64,000 bases of DNA from Chryseobacterium indologenes (GTDB lineage: Bacteria; Bacteroidota; Bacteroidia; Flavobacteriales; Weeksellaceae): the NCBI GenBank assembly GCA_001013295.1, contig LAZY01000038.1:1-64000 (forward strand), read 5' to 3'. A program made the position numbers and the translations under genes. The notes under the pieces are model-generated. The model saw only the letters and a list, made by a program, of their open reading frames with translations. It had not been told where the DNA came from and ran no database searches. The stretch's first letter is position 1. Each line of letters begins with the position of its first letter. This document shows positions 35,058-43,495 of this stretch, piece by piece.

Positions 35058-35824
35058 ACGATCATTGTTCCTAAGTAAAATAATACTTCACACACCTGCT
35101 GTACAGCCCCCAGACAGTCTCCGGTATAGCCACCGATATGCTTTTTAAAATACCATCCCATATAGATCTTTCCCAAATAGGCCAATGCAAAAGCAATGAT
35201 CAACCGCCAGTCCGGGATCAGTACAAAAGAAAGTAAAACACTGATAAATCCTACTAATAAAGCCATCCCATCCAATGGTTTATTCGCCAAAGGTTTAGAT
35301 TTGCTGGCATCAATATCTGTAACATACTGATGAGTATAGATCATTGTTCCTGAGATAAAGCGGCTTGAGGTATGAGCTAAAATGATAATCCATAAGGTTT
35401 TCATCAAATCAACTGTTCCCAGAGCCTGAATACTGAAGAACTTCAATGCAAATAACAGAATAATCCCAATAGTTCCATAGGCACCTACTCTGCTGTCTTT
35501 CATGATTGTAAGGATCTTTTCTTTTCCATATCCGCCTCCGAAACTGTCGCACATATCCGTGAACCCGTCTTCATGAAAAGCTCCGGTCAGCAAAACACTT
35601 GTGATCATCATGAGAACGATTCCTATTTCAAGATTAAAAAGCTGAGAAGAAAGATACAGAATAGCGGTATTGATCAACCCGACCAACAATCCGACCCAGG
35701 CAAAATACTTCTGAGATCTGTTCATGATCTCACTGGAATACGGAATGGTAAACGGAACCGGAATTCTCGTGAAGAACATCATTGCCGTGGCAAAATAGAT
35801 CAGTTCGTTCTTTACAGCTTTCAT
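35042..35824 (-). CDS. cobS: Adenosylcobinamide-GDP ribazoletransferase (cobalamin synthase)
   Basis: Membrane enzyme joining adenosylcobinamide-GDP to alpha-ribazole(-phosphate). The CobS signature GAFHEDGFTDMCDSFGGGYGKEKILTIMKDSRVGAYG carries the metal-binding Asp residues; about six or seven transmembrane segments surround it. The 260-aa length is usual. It starts one base before the cobT stop region ends, so the genes are coupled. No cobU/cobP is seen in this window. Confidence 0.93.
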   Translation of the reverse strand: MKAVKNELIYFATAMMFFTRIPVPFTIPYSSEIMNRSQKYFAWVGLLVGLINTAILYLSSQLFNLEIGIVLMMITSVLLTGAFHEDGFTDMCDSFGGGYGKEKILTIMKDSRVGAYGTIGIILLFALKFFSIQALGTVDLMKTLWIIILAHTSSRFISGTMIYTHQYVTDIDASKSKPLANKPLDGMALLVGFISVLLSFVLIPDWRLIIAFALAYLGKIYMGWYFKKHIGGYTGDCLGAVQQVCEVLFYLGTMIVWKFI

Positions 35825-36829
35825 TTATTCTTTATTTGAAACATGGGCATCTTCAAAACTTGACATTTCATTCAGGAAATTTACCGCACTTTGAATAAGC
35901 GGATATGCTAATGCACAGCCTGTTCCTTCTCCCAGGCGCAGGTTCAGATTCAATAAGGCTTTCTGCCCAAGTAATTCCAATAGCTGAAGATGTGCATTTT
36001 CATCGCTTACGTGGCAGAATATACAATTGTTCAGAATTTCAGGATTCTTTTTCCAGGCTGCAGCAATGGCAACTGTTGCGATGAATCCATCCACCATAAT
36101 CAGCATATTCCGATGGAAAGCTTCCTCCATAGCTCCGATCATCTGGACTATTTCCAGCCCTCCGAAAGTCTGAGCGATTTCATCTACGGTAGCCACTTCC
36201 GGATATTTCTCTATGGCCGAAGATAAAATATTGATCTTATTCTGCAGCTGATCATCATTCAGTCCGGTTCCCCTTCCGATGCAGCTTACAATCGGTATAT
36301 CAAACAACTTACTCATCATCAGTGAAGAAGCAGAAGTATTTCCTATTCCCATTTCCCCGAAACCAATACTATTACATCCCGTTTCTGCAATTTCTGCCAC
36401 CACTGATCTTCCGTTTTCAAGTGCCTGCTGATATTCTTCAACAGTCATTGCCGGCTCTTCCAGGATATTACGGCTGGATTTTCTAACTTTTTTATCCAAT
36501 AAATTCAGTCCTTCCGGAAAATCAAAATTCACTCCGGCATCTACAATTTTGATCTCAATACCCTGCTGTCTGCAAAAAACATTGATTGCAGCACCGCCGC
36601 CCAGAAAATTCATCACCATCTGATAAGTAACTTCCTGCGGATAGGCACTCACTCCTGCCCTGGCAATCCCGTGATCGGCTGCAAAAACCACCATATGCGG
36701 CTTTAACAATTGAGGGGAAAGGGTCTTTTGAACCATTCCTATTTTGTGGGCAATATGTTCCAGGTGGCCTAACGCCCCCAGAGGTTTGGTTTTAAAATCA
36801 ATCTTATGCTGTAATTCGTTTGATAACAT
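35825..36829 (-). CDS. cobT: Nicotinate-nucleotide--dimethylbenzimidazole phosphoribosyltransferase
   Basis: Makes alpha-ribazole phosphate from dimethylbenzimidazole and nicotinate mononucleotide. Typical blocks: DFKTKPLGALGHLE (substrate), VVFAADHGIARAGVSAYP, GGGAAINVFCRQ, GFGEMGIGNTSASSLMM and the C-terminal RLGEGTGCALAYPLIQSAVNF with the catalytic Glu. First gene of cobT-cobS-cobC. The 36830-37118 gap upstream contains AT-rich and C/T-rich low-complexity sequence and operator D, but no recognisable cobalamin riboswitch. Confidence 0.94.
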   Translation of the reverse strand: MLSNELQHKIDFKTKPLGALGHLEHIAHKIGMVQKTLSPQLLKPHMVVFAADHGIARAGVSAYPQEVTYQMVMNFLGGGAAINVFCRQQGIEIKIVDAGVNFDFPEGLNLLDKKVRKSSRNILEEPAMTVEEYQQALENGRSVVAEIAETGCNSIGFGEMGIGNTSASSLMMSKLFDIPIVSCIGRGTGLNDDQLQNKINILSSAIEKYPEVATVDEIAQTFGGLEIVQMIGAMEEAFHRNMLIMVDGFIATVAIAAAWKKNPEILNNCIFCHVSDENAHLQLLELLGQKALLNLNLRLGEGTGCALAYPLIQSAVNFLNEMSSFEDAHVSNKE

Positions 36830-37064
36830 GAATGTAAATGTAGTTATGTTAAATGAGAAAGTGCAATATTAGTGAAATAGAGGGTATTTTTGGGAATATA
36901 CAATGTAAAATGTATTGATGACAGGAATAGAAGACCATAGATAATAAACGAAGAGATGAGAGACCGGAAACTACTAAGAAACTAAACTCTAGATTTGAAA
37001 CTTATAAAACAGCAACATTAAACCCTCTCACCCTCAAACTCTCCCACTCTCAACCAAAAACATC

Positions 37065-37083
37065 TACGTAAAAACACTGCGTA
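37065..37083 (+). promoter_or_regulatory. Operator D (RNA-repair regulon), nucleotidyltransferase operon
   Basis: TACGTAAAAACACTGCGTA: one mismatch per half-site relative to TACGCAA-N5-TTGCGTA. TTTG at 37097-37100 follows TGCG by exactly 15 bases, as in operators A and B. Confidence 0.65.
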
Positions 37084-37118
37084 CTCCCTTCTTTATTTTG
37101 CTTTATAAATTGAAAAAA

Positions 37119-37862
37119 ATGACAACCAGAATATTAGAAAAAATAAAAGAAGTTGAAGCAGCAAGAGGCGTAGAAGTTCTTGTGGCTGTGGAATCAGGAA
37201 GCCGGGCGTGGGGATTTGCCTCGCCTGACAGTGATTATGACATCCGTTTCATATACCGCCATGAAAAGGACTGGTATCTTTCACCATGGGATAAAGATGA
37301 AACCATTGAATTTATGACCAAGGATGATCTGGACGGTTCCGGATGGGATCTCAGGAAAACTTTCCATCTGTTGTTGAAGTCGAACGCCGCTTTGCTGAGC
37401 TGGTTCTATTCTCCTATTGTTTATAAGAAAGATGACAGGTTTGTGGAACTTTTCAAACCTTTGGCAGATGCCTGTTTCTCCCCGATAGCAGTTTCTTACC
37501 ATTATTTAAGCATGAGCAAGAAATATCTGGAAGCCTGCAGAAGTGATGAAGTAAAATTAAAAAGTTTCTTTTATTGTCTCCGTACTACACTGACCGGAAA
37601 GTGGATCATAGAAAAAGGAACAGTTCCGCCTGTATTGTTCAGTGATTTGCTTATATTGACAGATGATGAAGTAAGAACAGCCATAGAGAATCTTGTAGCC
37701 CTGAAAGCAACAAAAGGAGAAGCTTATTATCATCCGAATGACTGGAAATTATTTGACTTTATGGAGAAAACCATAGCAGACAATGAGGAAAAATCAAAAG
37801 GGCTGACGGGAAGTAAGGCAGATAAGATGGAAAGGGTTTTTAGAGAAATACTAAATCTGTAA
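37119..37862 (+). CDS. Nucleotidyltransferase (COG3541-like), paralogue 1
   Basis: 247 aa. The pol-beta-type nucleotidyltransferase signature is VAVESGSRAWGFASPDSDYDIRFIY: Gly-Ser, then Asp-x-Asp metal ligands. A helical C-terminal region follows. Members of this group are predicted to add nucleotides to RNA ends or proteins; the substrate here is inferred from the RNA-repair context. The start is the ATG at 37119; seven upstream in-frame residues overlap the promoter. First gene of a four-gene operon, with a paralogue at 45116. Confidence 0.85.
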   Translation: MTTRILEKIKEVEAARGVEVLVAVESGSRAWGFASPDSDYDIRFIYRHEKDWYLSPWDKDETIEFMTKDDLDGSGWDLRKTFHLLLKSNAALLSWFYSPIVYKKDDRFVELFKPLADACFSPIAVSYHYLSMSKKYLEACRSDEVKLKSFFYCLRTTLTGKWIIEKGTVPPVLFSDLLILTDDEVRTAIENLVALKATKGEAYYHPNDWKLFDFMEKTIADNEEKSKGLTGSKADKMERVFREILNL

Positions 37863-37876
37863 AAAAACTATAACTC

Positions 37877-38608
37877 ATGAAAAACATAATCGCTCTGTCT
37901 CCTATGTATACGGAAGACAGCAACAATCTGAAAAAAGCATCCCTCAGTTCACCTTATGAACTGAACCGTTTCAATGCAAAGTGGAATGTTCCTGAAGAAT
38001 TTCGTGAGGATGTGATTGCTGTGTATGGTGAGGATATTTATGCAGAAATTGTTGCTGACCAGTGTCATTTAACCTTACTAAAACCTGCAGATGACTGGCT
38101 GGTTCACATTGATGAAGATTTTATCAAGCGTGAAATTTCTTATGGCCAGCTTAAAAACTTTGTTGATCAGGAAAATATATTCATCAAATGTTCCGATTTT
38201 AAAAGCTTTAAAGCCGGAGTTTTTCAAAAGGTAACAGACATCAAAGGGTTTGATACGCTCAATCAGGAAATCACCGTCTTCACTTCAGAAGTTGTGGACT
38301 GGGAACTTGAAGTAAGGTGTTTTGTTTTCAATAAGGAGATTAAAACTCATTCTTCTTATTGGCGAAACAACGCTTTTGATACCCACCCACTGTCTGAAAC
38401 GGAACAGCAGGAAATGTTTTCTTTTTTTGATGCATTTATCCAAAAATATGCTTCTAACCTACCAGAGGCCATTGTCCTGGATTTTGGAATTATCAAAGGA
38501 AAAGGCTGGGCACTGATCGAAGCTAATCCTGCATGGTGCTCAGGGTTGTATGCCTGCGATGCGGAAAAGGCTTTGGAAGTGATTGTGAAAAGTTGTATTA
38601 AAAATTAG
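37877..38608 (+). CDS. ATP-grasp domain protein
   Basis: 243 aa. The C-terminal half has ATP-grasp features: EVVDWELEVRCFVFNKEIKTHSSYWR (substrate/ATP clamp) and AIVLDFGIIKGKGWALIEANPAWCSGLY, with Asp and Glu-x-Asn metal ligands. It is probably the R2K type found in RNA-repair and conflict neighbourhoods. The reaction is either an RNA ligase-like adenylation or a peptide-bond-type ligation; the sequence does not decide. It sits 14 bases after the nucleotidyltransferase and 4 bases before the kinase. Confidence 0.75.
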   Translation: MKNIIALSPMYTEDSNNLKKASLSSPYELNRFNAKWNVPEEFREDVIAVYGEDIYAEIVADQCHLTLLKPADDWLVHIDEDFIKREISYGQLKNFVDQENIFIKCSDFKSFKAGVFQKVTDIKGFDTLNQEITVFTSEVVDWELEVRCFVFNKEIKTHSSYWRNNAFDTHPLSETEQQEMFSFFDAFIQKYASNLPEAIVLDFGIIKGKGWALIEANPAWCSGLYACDAEKALEVIVKSCIKN

Positions 38609-38612
38609 AATC

Positions 38613-39047
38613 ATGGAAATGATTATTTTTATAGGGATCCCCGCCAGCGGAAAAAGCTCATTGTACAAGGAGCTTTTTTTCAATTCACACATCAGAATAA
38701 GCATGGATCTCCTCAATACCAGAAATAAAGAAGGGAAACTCCTTCAGTATTGTTTTGATACCCAGTCTAAAATGGTCATCGATAATACCAATGTATCCTC
38801 AAAGGAAAGGAAAAGATATATTGATCTTGCCCGTAAGAACAAATATAAAATCCTCGCTTATTATTTTGAATCTGATATAAAGACATGCCTCGAAAGAAAT
38901 AAAAACCGTAAAGATTTTATCAATGAGATCGGAATCAAAGCGAAATTTAAAGAACTGGAGCCGCCTTCGTTGGAAGAAGTATTTGATAAAATAGTACAGG
39001 TAAAGATCATCAATACCCAATTTGAAATCAGTGATTATGAAATTTGA
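38613..39047 (+). CDS. Polynucleotide-kinase-like P-loop kinase
   Basis: 144 aa. Walker A GIPASGKSS at about 8-16, Walker-B-like MVIDNTNVSSKERKRYI, and a lid region LERNKNRKDF match the kinase domain of T4 Pnkp-type proteins. It would phosphorylate 5'-OH ends of RNA for ligation. No phosphatase domain is fused. Its 3' end overlaps the Thg1 gene by 11 bases. Confidence 0.82.
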   Translation: MEMIIFIGIPASGKSSLYKELFFNSHIRISMDLLNTRNKEGKLLQYCFDTQSKMVIDNTNVSSKERKRYIDLARKNKYKILAYYFESDIKTCLERNKNRKDFINEIGIKAKFKELEPPSLEEVFDKIVQVKIINTQFEISDYEI

Positions 39048-39819
39048 AGAAATTGAAATTCTAATGCGAAAAAATGAAACCCTTTCCGAGCAGTATATAT
39101 TGCCGGAAAATTTCATTATTGTAAGATTAGATGGAAAAGGTTTTACAAAACTGACTAAAGAAAAACTTTCATTAGAGAAACCTTTTGATCAAAAATTCAG
39201 CGTGGTAATGACCAATACGGTTAAACATCTCTTTAACTCAGGATTCAGAATCATCTATGGCTATACTCAAAGCGATGAAATCTCTCTATTGATTCATAAG
39301 GACGATAATACCTTCAGCAGAAAAATAAGAAAGATCAACTCTGTATTGGCCGGGGAAGCCAGTGCATTTTTCAGTCTTCAGTTTCAGGAGGTTTGTGTGT
39401 TTGACTGCAGGGTCATTGCGGTTCCGAATCATGATATGATTTTGGACTATTTCTGCTGGAGACAGGAAGATTCGCACAGAAATTCACTTTCAGCCTACTG
39501 CTACTGGACCTTGAGAAATAACGGATGTAATGCGAAACAGGCTACTGAAAAAATTGAAAAACTATCGATGGCCGATAAAAATGAATTGCTTTTTCAATAT
39601 GGAATTAATTATAATAACATCCCTTTCTGGCAAAAAAGAGGAATAGGAATCTTTATAAAAGAAACAGATAAAATAGGTTATAATCCTTTTACAAAGCAAA
39701 ATGTAGCTTCGATTCGGAAAACTCTTCATGTGGAACAGGAGCTCTCTGTAAGAGAAAACTACAGATCATTTATAAACGCTATAGTAAAGAATGCTCTAAA
39801 AAAAGATACAAAAAAATAA
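39037..39819 (+). CDS. Thg1-like tRNA(His) guanylyltransferase family protein
   Basis: 260 aa. Thg1 family polymerases add nucleotides in the 3'-5' direction, or repair 5' ends of truncated tRNA. Motifs present: FIIVRLDGKGFTKLTK with the first metal Asp, and YGYTQSDEISLLIH with the second; a HxxGL-like C-terminal region follows. I use the ATG at 39037 (MKFEEIEILMRKN), which starts at the family's usual N-terminus; a TTG at 39022 in the same frame would add five residues. In a bacterium this is most likely a Thg1-like repair enzyme rather than a His-tRNA maturase. Last gene of the block. Confidence 0.88.
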   Translation: MKFEEIEILMRKNETLSEQYILPENFIIVRLDGKGFTKLTKEKLSLEKPFDQKFSVVMTNTVKHLFNSGFRIIYGYTQSDEISLLIHKDDNTFSRKIRKINSVLAGEASAFFSLQFQEVCVFDCRVIAVPNHDMILDYFCWRQEDSHRNSLSAYCYWTLRNNGCNAKQATEKIEKLSMADKNELLFQYGINYNNIPFWQKRGIGIFIKETDKIGYNPFTKQNVASIRKTLHVEQELSVRENYRSFINAIVKNALKKDTKK

Positions 39820-39841
39820 TTTTTTTTAAATAAAATAATAT

Positions 39842-39860
39842 TACGCAAATACATTGCGCA
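39842..39860 (+). promoter_or_regulatory. Operator B (RNA-repair regulon), tRNA-like RNA 2 and Ro60
   Basis: TACGCAAATACATTGCGCA, differing from operator A only in the spacer. TTTG at 39874-39877 (in cttactttgcatcatcaa) is identical in sequence context and distance (15 bases) to that of rtcB. Confidence 0.85.
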
Positions 39861-39892
39861 TTAACCCACTTACTTTGCATCATCAAATAAGA

Positions 39893-40024
39893 GAGACTGT
39901 AGCTCAGAAGGATAGAGCAACGTAAAAACACTTTATATAATTTTAATCTGCTTCGGCAGGTGTGATCATAAAGTTACTTCGCTTTTCACGCCGTAGGTCG
40001 CCGGTTCGAGTCCGGCCAGTCTTT
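39893..40024 (+). ncRNA. tRNA-like RNA 2 (Y-RNA-like), before Ro60
   Basis: A 132-nt element: acceptor GAGACTG/CAGTCTT, D-arm GCTC-agaaggata-GAGC, perfect T-arm GCCGG-TTCGAGT-CCGGC. In place of the anticodon arm is a long structured insert: CGTAAAAA/TTTTCACG (39921-39990, one mismatch) encloses ACTTTAT/ATAAAGT and a CTGC-TTCG-GCAG hairpin (39948-39959). As in RNA 1, the ACTTT/AAAGT stem is followed by a conserved-looking motif (GTTACTTCG). It begins 16 bases after the promoter TTTG, so the RNA is probably the 5' part of the Ro60 transcript. Confidence 0.78.
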
Positions 40025-40029
40025 CTGAT

Positions 40030-40106
40030 GAAGTGGTGTGAGATTAAGGTTACTTCGTAACTTACATACAAAACTCAGCCTTAATCGGTTTTAATCACTT
40101 CTTTTT
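40030..40106 (+). terminator. Nested hairpin / terminator between tRNA-like RNA 2 and Ro60
   Basis: GAAGTG/CACTTC (outer), GATTAAGG/CCTTAATC (middle) and GTTAC-ttc-GTAAC (inner) nest between the RNA and the gene, and the outer stem is followed by TTTTTATT. It may terminate most transcripts so that the small RNA is made in excess over Ro60 mRNA. The inner loop repeats the GTTACTTCG motif of RNA 2. Confidence 0.7.
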
Positions 40107-40127
40107 ATTCATTTAAAAACTAATGAT

Positions 40128-41504
40128 ATGTCAAAATTTAACACAAAAAAAACTGGGTTCGACTCTGGTATCATTGCCGGAACATTGACAGATACAGCCG
40201 GAAAATATTCAGATTATGAATTGCTGAGAAGAGTGACTCTGGCCAATCTTCTTTTTGAATCCGATTATTACCAGTCTGCCGATACCATCATGACGCAGAT
40301 TGAAGATTTATGTCATAAAGTGGATGGAGAAAAGATCATTGAACTGGCCATCGAATGCCGTTTCGAGCAAAAGCTGAGACATACTCCGCTATGGCTGCTT
40401 ATTCTTGCCAATGAAATTCATGGAGTTTCTGTGAAGGATGCCATTGCCAAAATTGCCAACAGGCCGGATATGACCATTGATTTACTTCAGGTGCTGAAAG
40501 TAAGAAACGGGTCTTATAAAATGTCTAAGCCAATCAAAAAAGGACTGGCCAAAGCTTTCGATCAATATGATGAATATCAGATCGCCAAATATAGAAAAAG
40601 CAATATGCTCTTATCTCTGGTAGACGTTGTGAATCTGGTACATCCAAAACCAACAGCCAAAAATGAGCATGCATTGAAAGCGCTTGTTGAAGATACTCTT
40701 CGGCCTGCCAATACATGGGAAACAGCTCTTTCTCAAGGTGCTGATAAAAAGGAAACTTTTGAAAGAATGATCTCTGAAAAGAGTTTAGGCTCTCTTGCTA
40801 TTCTGAGAAATCTCAGAAATATGACTGAAGCCGGGCTGTCAAGAGAAAATATCAGAACTGCAATCTCACAAGTCAACAGCTCATGGCTGACTCCGTTGAA
40901 TTTTCTGGCAGCTCAAAGAAATGCCGTAGAATTCACTGCTGATATTGACCATGCGATGGAAAAATGTTTTTCCGGAGAGAAGATCAAAGGAACAACAATT
41001 TTAGCCATTGACGTATCCGGAAGTATGGGACAGATTACCTCTTCCCAATCTCAGTTTTCAAGGATGGATCTTGCTTTTGCCATGGCAGCTGCAGGTTCTT
41101 ATATCTTTGAAGATCTGATCCTTGTTTTTACGGCAGGAGACGATCATGAGAGAACAGGAAAACACATGATCTGGAGCAGTGGTAAAGGACTTGGATTATT
41201 TAATCATTATCGGTCAATCAATACTGAGGTAGGCCATGGAGGAATCTTTACCTATCAGCTGTGTGAATGGCTGAAAGAAAAAGGGTATGCAAAAGATGCA
41301 GAACGACTGGTCGTAATCTCCGATAGTCAGGATATTGATGCGCATTACGGACTGAGCAGAAAGCCGGATACGTCACCGTATAAAACGTCTTATATCATTG
41401 ATATTTCAACCCATACCCACGGTATAAAAACCGGGAACTGGACCGCAGAAATCAATGGATGGAGCGATAAAGTATTTCATTATATTAAAGCTCTGGAAAG
41501 CTAA
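40128..41504 (+). CDS. TROVE-vWA protein, Ro60 orthologue (Rsr)
   Basis: 458 aa. The N-terminal two thirds are a helical ring (TROVE domain, about 20-280: SDYELLRRVTLANLLFESDYYQSA; FEQKLRHTPLWLLILANEIHG; MSEKSLGSLAILRNLRNM-like repeats). The C-terminal vWA domain has an intact MIDAS (Asp295-x-Ser297-x-Ser299 in LAIDVSGSMG). Ro60 proteins bind Y RNAs and misfolded RNA ends; here the likely partner is the tRNA-like RNA immediately upstream. A hairpin terminator overlaps the 3' end, so distal genes may be expressed at lower level. Confidence 0.9.
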   Translation: MSKFNTKKTGFDSGIIAGTLTDTAGKYSDYELLRRVTLANLLFESDYYQSADTIMTQIEDLCHKVDGEKIIELAIECRFEQKLRHTPLWLLILANEIHGVSVKDAIAKIANRPDMTIDLLQVLKVRNGSYKMSKPIKKGLAKAFDQYDEYQIAKYRKSNMLLSLVDVVNLVHPKPTAKNEHALKALVEDTLRPANTWETALSQGADKKETFERMISEKSLGSLAILRNLRNMTEAGLSRENIRTAISQVNSSWLTPLNFLAAQRNAVEFTADIDHAMEKCFSGEKIKGTTILAIDVSGSMGQITSSQSQFSRMDLAFAMAAAGSYIFEDLILVFTAGDDHERTGKHMIWSSGKGLGLFNHYRSINTEVGHGGIFTYQLCEWLKEKGYAKDAERLVVISDSQDIDAHYGLSRKPDTSPYKTSYIIDISTHTHGIKTGNWTAEINGWSDKVFHYIKALES

Positions 41505-41523
41505 ATGTTTTCCAGAGTTTTTT
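41491..41523 (+). terminator. Intra-operon terminator after Ro60
   Basis: CTCTGGAAA-gctaaatgt-TTTCCAGAG followed by TTTTTTTC; the 5' arm lies in the last codons of the Ro60 gene. It would reduce transcription of the downstream genes. Confidence 0.8.
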
Positions 41524-41547
41524 TCTAAAACCTAACCAAAGAAAACC

Positions 41548-42465
41548 ATGAAAAAAAAACTAAAATTCAGACATCTGAATGAAGAATTTGCTATTGCTCG
41601 GGACAGGGAGAATGAAAAATACGGACTGTACAACAAAATTACACAGACTTTCGACATTCCTGTGATTTACAAATATCTTAATCCTGATCTTGAAAAAAGC
41701 CAGCTGCTGGCAGCAGAGAATGAATACGGTTTATATGGTTATCTGAATCTAAAAAATGAAGTTATTATTCCCTTTCAATACGAACATGCCACAGGATTTC
41801 GGAATGGGTTTGCATACATCAGCAGGTTTACAGAAGAAGACGGCAGAGGAATAGCTTATGAAGGCGTTATCAATGAAAAAGGAGAACCCGTTCTCCCCAT
41901 GGAATATGAAAAGCTCTACATTCAGCATCCTCATCATTATGCCATTGTACAGAAGAATGGATAACAGGGGATCATCACCCTGGATGAACAGGAAATTATC
42001 CCTCTGGAATTCGACCATATTGAAACGTTCTGTTACAGTAACGGGGAATTATTTGAATGTACCCAAAATCAAAAAACAGGTGTTTACGATGTGAAATCAG
42101 GCAAATTTGTCATTCCTTTGGAATTAGAAAGCATAGAAGATAGTTTTATAATCGATACCAATCCGGGTTATATATACTATATTTTTACCAGAAACGGACT
42201 TCAGGCTCTGGTAAAATTTCAAAATGAAACTTTTACTTTCCTTACCGACTATATTTATGCCCCTATTGATCATCTTGAAATGTCTGAAAACAGAGTCAGA
42301 GTGGCCAGGAATGGGCTCTGGGGAGCTACAGATATAGATGGAAAACTGATTATTCCTTGTGAATATGACTGGATAGGTTATGCAAGGAATGGTAAGATAA
42401 AGGCAGAAAAAAGCGGGAAAGAATATATTTTAGACCTTAACGGGACCTTAATAGAATCAAAATAG
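41548..42465 (+). pseudogene. WG-repeat protein gene interrupted by a stop codon
   Basis: The reading frame is intact across 306 codons except for one TAA at 41962-41964 (KNG-stop-QGIITLD). The expected residue in this repeat context is Lys, so a single AAA to TAA change explains it. WG (KWG)-type repeats are recognisable (ENEYGLYGYLNLKNEVIIPFQYEH; RNGLWGATDIDGKLIIPCEYD). Either the first 138 codons and the segment from about 42091 are made separately, or the gene is inactive. It lies between Ro60 and the 317-aa gene in the same operon. Confidence 0.75.
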
Positions 42466-42541
42466 TGGTAAGTTATCTTTTAGAAAGAAGATTATAGTCT
42501 ATTTTTGAAGAGTATTACCCATACAGCATAAAAACATAACC

Positions 42542-43495
42542 ATGCAAAAAGAAAGCATCATCACCATCAACCGGACAAAGGAAAATTCCGATTTGAACTG
42601 GGCTCTAAAACGTTACCTCCCGGGGTTCAAAGACGGTCAGAAAACGATTACCGGAATCTATTTCCCATGGGAACAGCTCTTTGAAAATAAAGAAAATATC
42701 ACAGAGATTTCTGAAAAAATCACACAGCTTTTCAATGAATATGCGGCCAATCATTCTTTTGGAAGCATTCATTATCAACCTCAGCACAGAGATGTCTTTC
42801 TTTGTAGAATAGATGTATTTTCTTCCTATTACTGGATTGAATTTATTTATACCAAAAACCAATGGAATCTGAAAACCAAAAACTATCAGTGGGAAGATGA
42901 ATCTTTTATTCTATCTCATGGAACATCCGATGATCAGGATTTCATCGGTACCCAGATCGGATATAAGATTCTTTTCTATTCCTTTGAACATCGTCCAACA
43001 GATGAAAACGGGTACAGAAAAAGAAAATACAGTCTGCCTGTTTATATCAACAAAGAAAGTTTATTCAACAGCAATTATCAGTTTTGTTTTTCAAAAAATG
43101 ATGGATTGAGAAGGGATCATAGAGTGAGAAGCATCAATCTACTGGTTGATGAAGATTTTGATTATTTCCTGCAAGTCGATTCAAACGAATATTCAGAAGC
43201 TACAGGTCGGGAATTAAATTTTATAATACAAGGGCAGTTGCCGAAAAAGATTCTTTTTCCCCTCCTTGAAGTCATTCATAAGAATAAAAGCCACCAGAAT
43301 TACGGCTACTCTATAACAGATATTCCCACTTCAAACTTTACGTTTAAAATTAATGGAAAATTTTATCAGTCATCAATTTTATTTTATACAGGAGAAGAAG
43401 AAGACCCTGATTTTAGCAATCTGGAAACCCTGGAAACGGCCATTATAGAATGGGTAGACAAAATTGTTGAATTACAAAAAGAAGGATTATCATGA
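42542..43495 (+). CDS. Unknown protein of the RNA-repair operon, 317 aa
   Basis: No family recognised. Soluble, with many aromatic and acidic residues (LPGFKDGQKTITGIYFPWEQLF; FIGTQIGYKILFYSFEHRP; LVDEDFDYFLQVDSNEY) and an acidic C-terminal stretch. No catalytic motif is obvious. Its stop overlaps the prim-pol-like gene start by four bases, so it is an operon member. Confidence 0.7.
   Translation: MQKESIITINRTKENSDLNWALKRYLPGFKDGQKTITGIYFPWEQLFENKENITEISEKITQLFNEYAANHSFGSIHYQPQHRDVFLCRIDVFSSYYWIEFIYTKNQWNLKTKNYQWEDESFILSHGTSDDQDFIGTQIGYKILFYSFEHRPTDENGYRKRKYSLPVYINKESLFNSNYQFCFSKNDGLRRDHRVRSINLLVDEDFDYFLQVDSNEYSEATGRELNFIIQGQLPKKILFPLLEVIHKNKSHQNYGYSITDIPTSNFTFKINGKFYQSSILFYTGEEEDPDFSNLETLETAIIEWVDKIVELQKEGLS

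Noticed and set aside
36830..37060. Cobalamin riboswitch before cobT
   Set aside because: No B12-box or the expected multi-stem structure could be seen upstream of cobT; the sequence is AT-rich and C/T-rich low complexity.
39893..40024. Ordinary tRNA gene with a group I intron
   Set aside because: The insert is only about 80 nt, far too short for a group I intron, and the halves do not rebuild a standard anticodon arm.
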